Source of the DNA: CAVXEF01 sp963827315
Lineage (GTDB): Bacteria > Planctomycetota > Phycisphaerae > Sedimentisphaerales > Anaerobacaceae
Direction: 5' to 3'
Assembly: GCA_963827315.1 (NCBI GenBank)
Contig: CAWHAL010000002.1
Coordinates: 1 to 64,000, forward strand
Length of the DNA: 64,000 bases
Position 1 is the first letter of the stretch, and the number at the start of each line of letters is the position of its first letter. The notes under the pieces are model-generated. The model saw nothing but the letters and a program-made list of their open reading frames with translations, had not been told where the DNA came from and did not search any database. A program made the position numbers and the translations under genes. This document shows, one piece after another, positions 63,636 to 64,000 of the stretch.

Positions 63636-63679
63636 AATGCATATTCAATAATCAATAATCGAGTCTATAGTCAACAAAA

Positions 63680-63720
63680 AAGATGAAAGGCTCCGCCGCC
63701 ATGGCAGAGCCTTCCATCTT
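63680..63720 (-). terminator. Strong rho-independent terminator of the small basic peptide gene
   Basis: On the minus strand AAGATG-AAGGCTC and GAGCCTT-CATCTT form a long near-perfect stem followed by TTTTTTG. It lies 45 bases after the stop codon of the 22-residue peptide gene. Confidence 0.88.
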
Positions 63721-63764
63721 ATCATAAGTTGCTGCAATACTGAATTGTTGGCTAACTCGTTAAA

Positions 63765-63833
63765 CTATCTTTTCTTCTTTCTCTTCTTTGTTGCTTTCTT
63801 CTTTTTTGCTGCTTTCTTTCTTTTCTTTGCCAT
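63765..63833 (-). CDS. 22-residue Lys/Arg-rich peptide
   Basis: ATG at 63833 with AAAGGCGGTG upstream, encoding M-A-K-K-R-K-K-A-A-K-K-K and on to K-R, only Lys, Arg, Ala, Thr, then a TAG. It resembles the repeat tail of histone H1-like proteins. Its start, ribosome site and the strong terminator 45 bases downstream argue for a real gene. DNA or RNA binding is inferred from charge alone. It is too short for ordinary gene finders. Confidence 0.7.
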   Translation of the reverse strand: MAKKRKKAAKKKKATKKRKKKR

Positions 63834-64000
63834 TATTTTATCACCGCCTTTCGATTGATTAAATCATCAACATTCAAATTAACATCTCAACATAACTAAT
63901 TTCCAAAGATATCATTAAGCAAATCATACAAAACTTAATAACCTGCTACAATTTTTATCGTCCAAATGTTTAAAAATCCTTCATAAAATTTTTTACTATC

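Overview
The window looks like a chromosomal piece of a planctomycete, most likely of the Phycisphaerae/Sedimentisphaerales type. I infer this from the combination of a PEP-CTERM surface protein, a dockerin-like surface protein, a pseudopilin with the H-x9-DG signature, long secreted proteins with near-identical FN3-like repeats, a membrane pyrophosphatase and many REP-like palindromes. No ribosomal RNA is present to confirm it.

Layout. 0-4.3 kb: the 5' part of a giant secreted deiminase-like protein with tandem 94-residue repeats, preceded by a structured leader. 5.0-5.3 kb: two gene tails fused back to back (mnmA and an RND pump). 5.8-7.8 kb: a MEDS/histidine kinase/response regulator signalling unit whose kinase is split by a single-base frameshift. 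8.2-11.7 kb (minus): mnmA, cysK, a ThiF/MoeB-like activating enzyme and a LigD-type phosphoesterase. 11.8-15 kb (plus): a TPP riboswitch with terminator in front of thiS-thiG-(dapF-like)-thiH. 15-20.2 kb: secreted proteins of unknown role, parB, two perfect parS sites and 2 kb of non-coding DNA with phased A-tracts. 20.2-25.4 kb: membrane/beta-helix protein, a RAYT transposase inside a palindrome cluster, an FAH-family enzyme, a tail-anchored coiled-coil protein. 25.5-28.6 kb: a cobalamin riboswitch plus terminator in front of three exported or surface proteins. 28.6-34.1 kb: comF, a second RAYT bracketed by identical palindromes, an S24/XRE regulator, MntP, a DUF1805 protein and a phosphohexomutase. 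34.3-42.3 kb: tRNA-Gly, AsmA-like, double M16 protease, PIN-TRAM protein, ispG, hydrolase. 42.3-44.7 kb: a decayed patch (gph pseudogene, SDR, truncated hydrolase copy). 44.9-55.6 kb: rplM-rpsI, argC, nitrilase-like protein, argJ, membrane pyrophosphatase, rsfS-argS, transglutaminase-like protein, YjbQ. 55.6-63.8 kb: frameshifted MFS transporter, orphan topoisomerase VI A subunit, YggS, SpoIIE-type phosphatase, accB-accC, lysA and a 22-residue Lys/Arg peptide gene.

How the parts fit. Thiamine (ThiF-like, ThiSGH), arginine (ArgC, ArgJ, ArgS), lysine/peptidoglycan (LysA, DapF-like), isoprenoid (IspG) and fatty acid (AccBC) functions make up the housekeeping backbone. The most unusual unit is the B12-riboswitch operon, which encodes surface proteins and no transporter. 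The other striking features are two RAYT loci with matching palindromes, a family of bulged hairpins (one inside the riboswitch), short palindromes repeated in front of genes, repeats that have entered coding sequences in frame, a DapF homologue with both catalytic cysteines replaced by serine, and an orphan Top6A. Three genes carry the same kind of one-base-deletion frameshift, which may be assembly error rather than biology.
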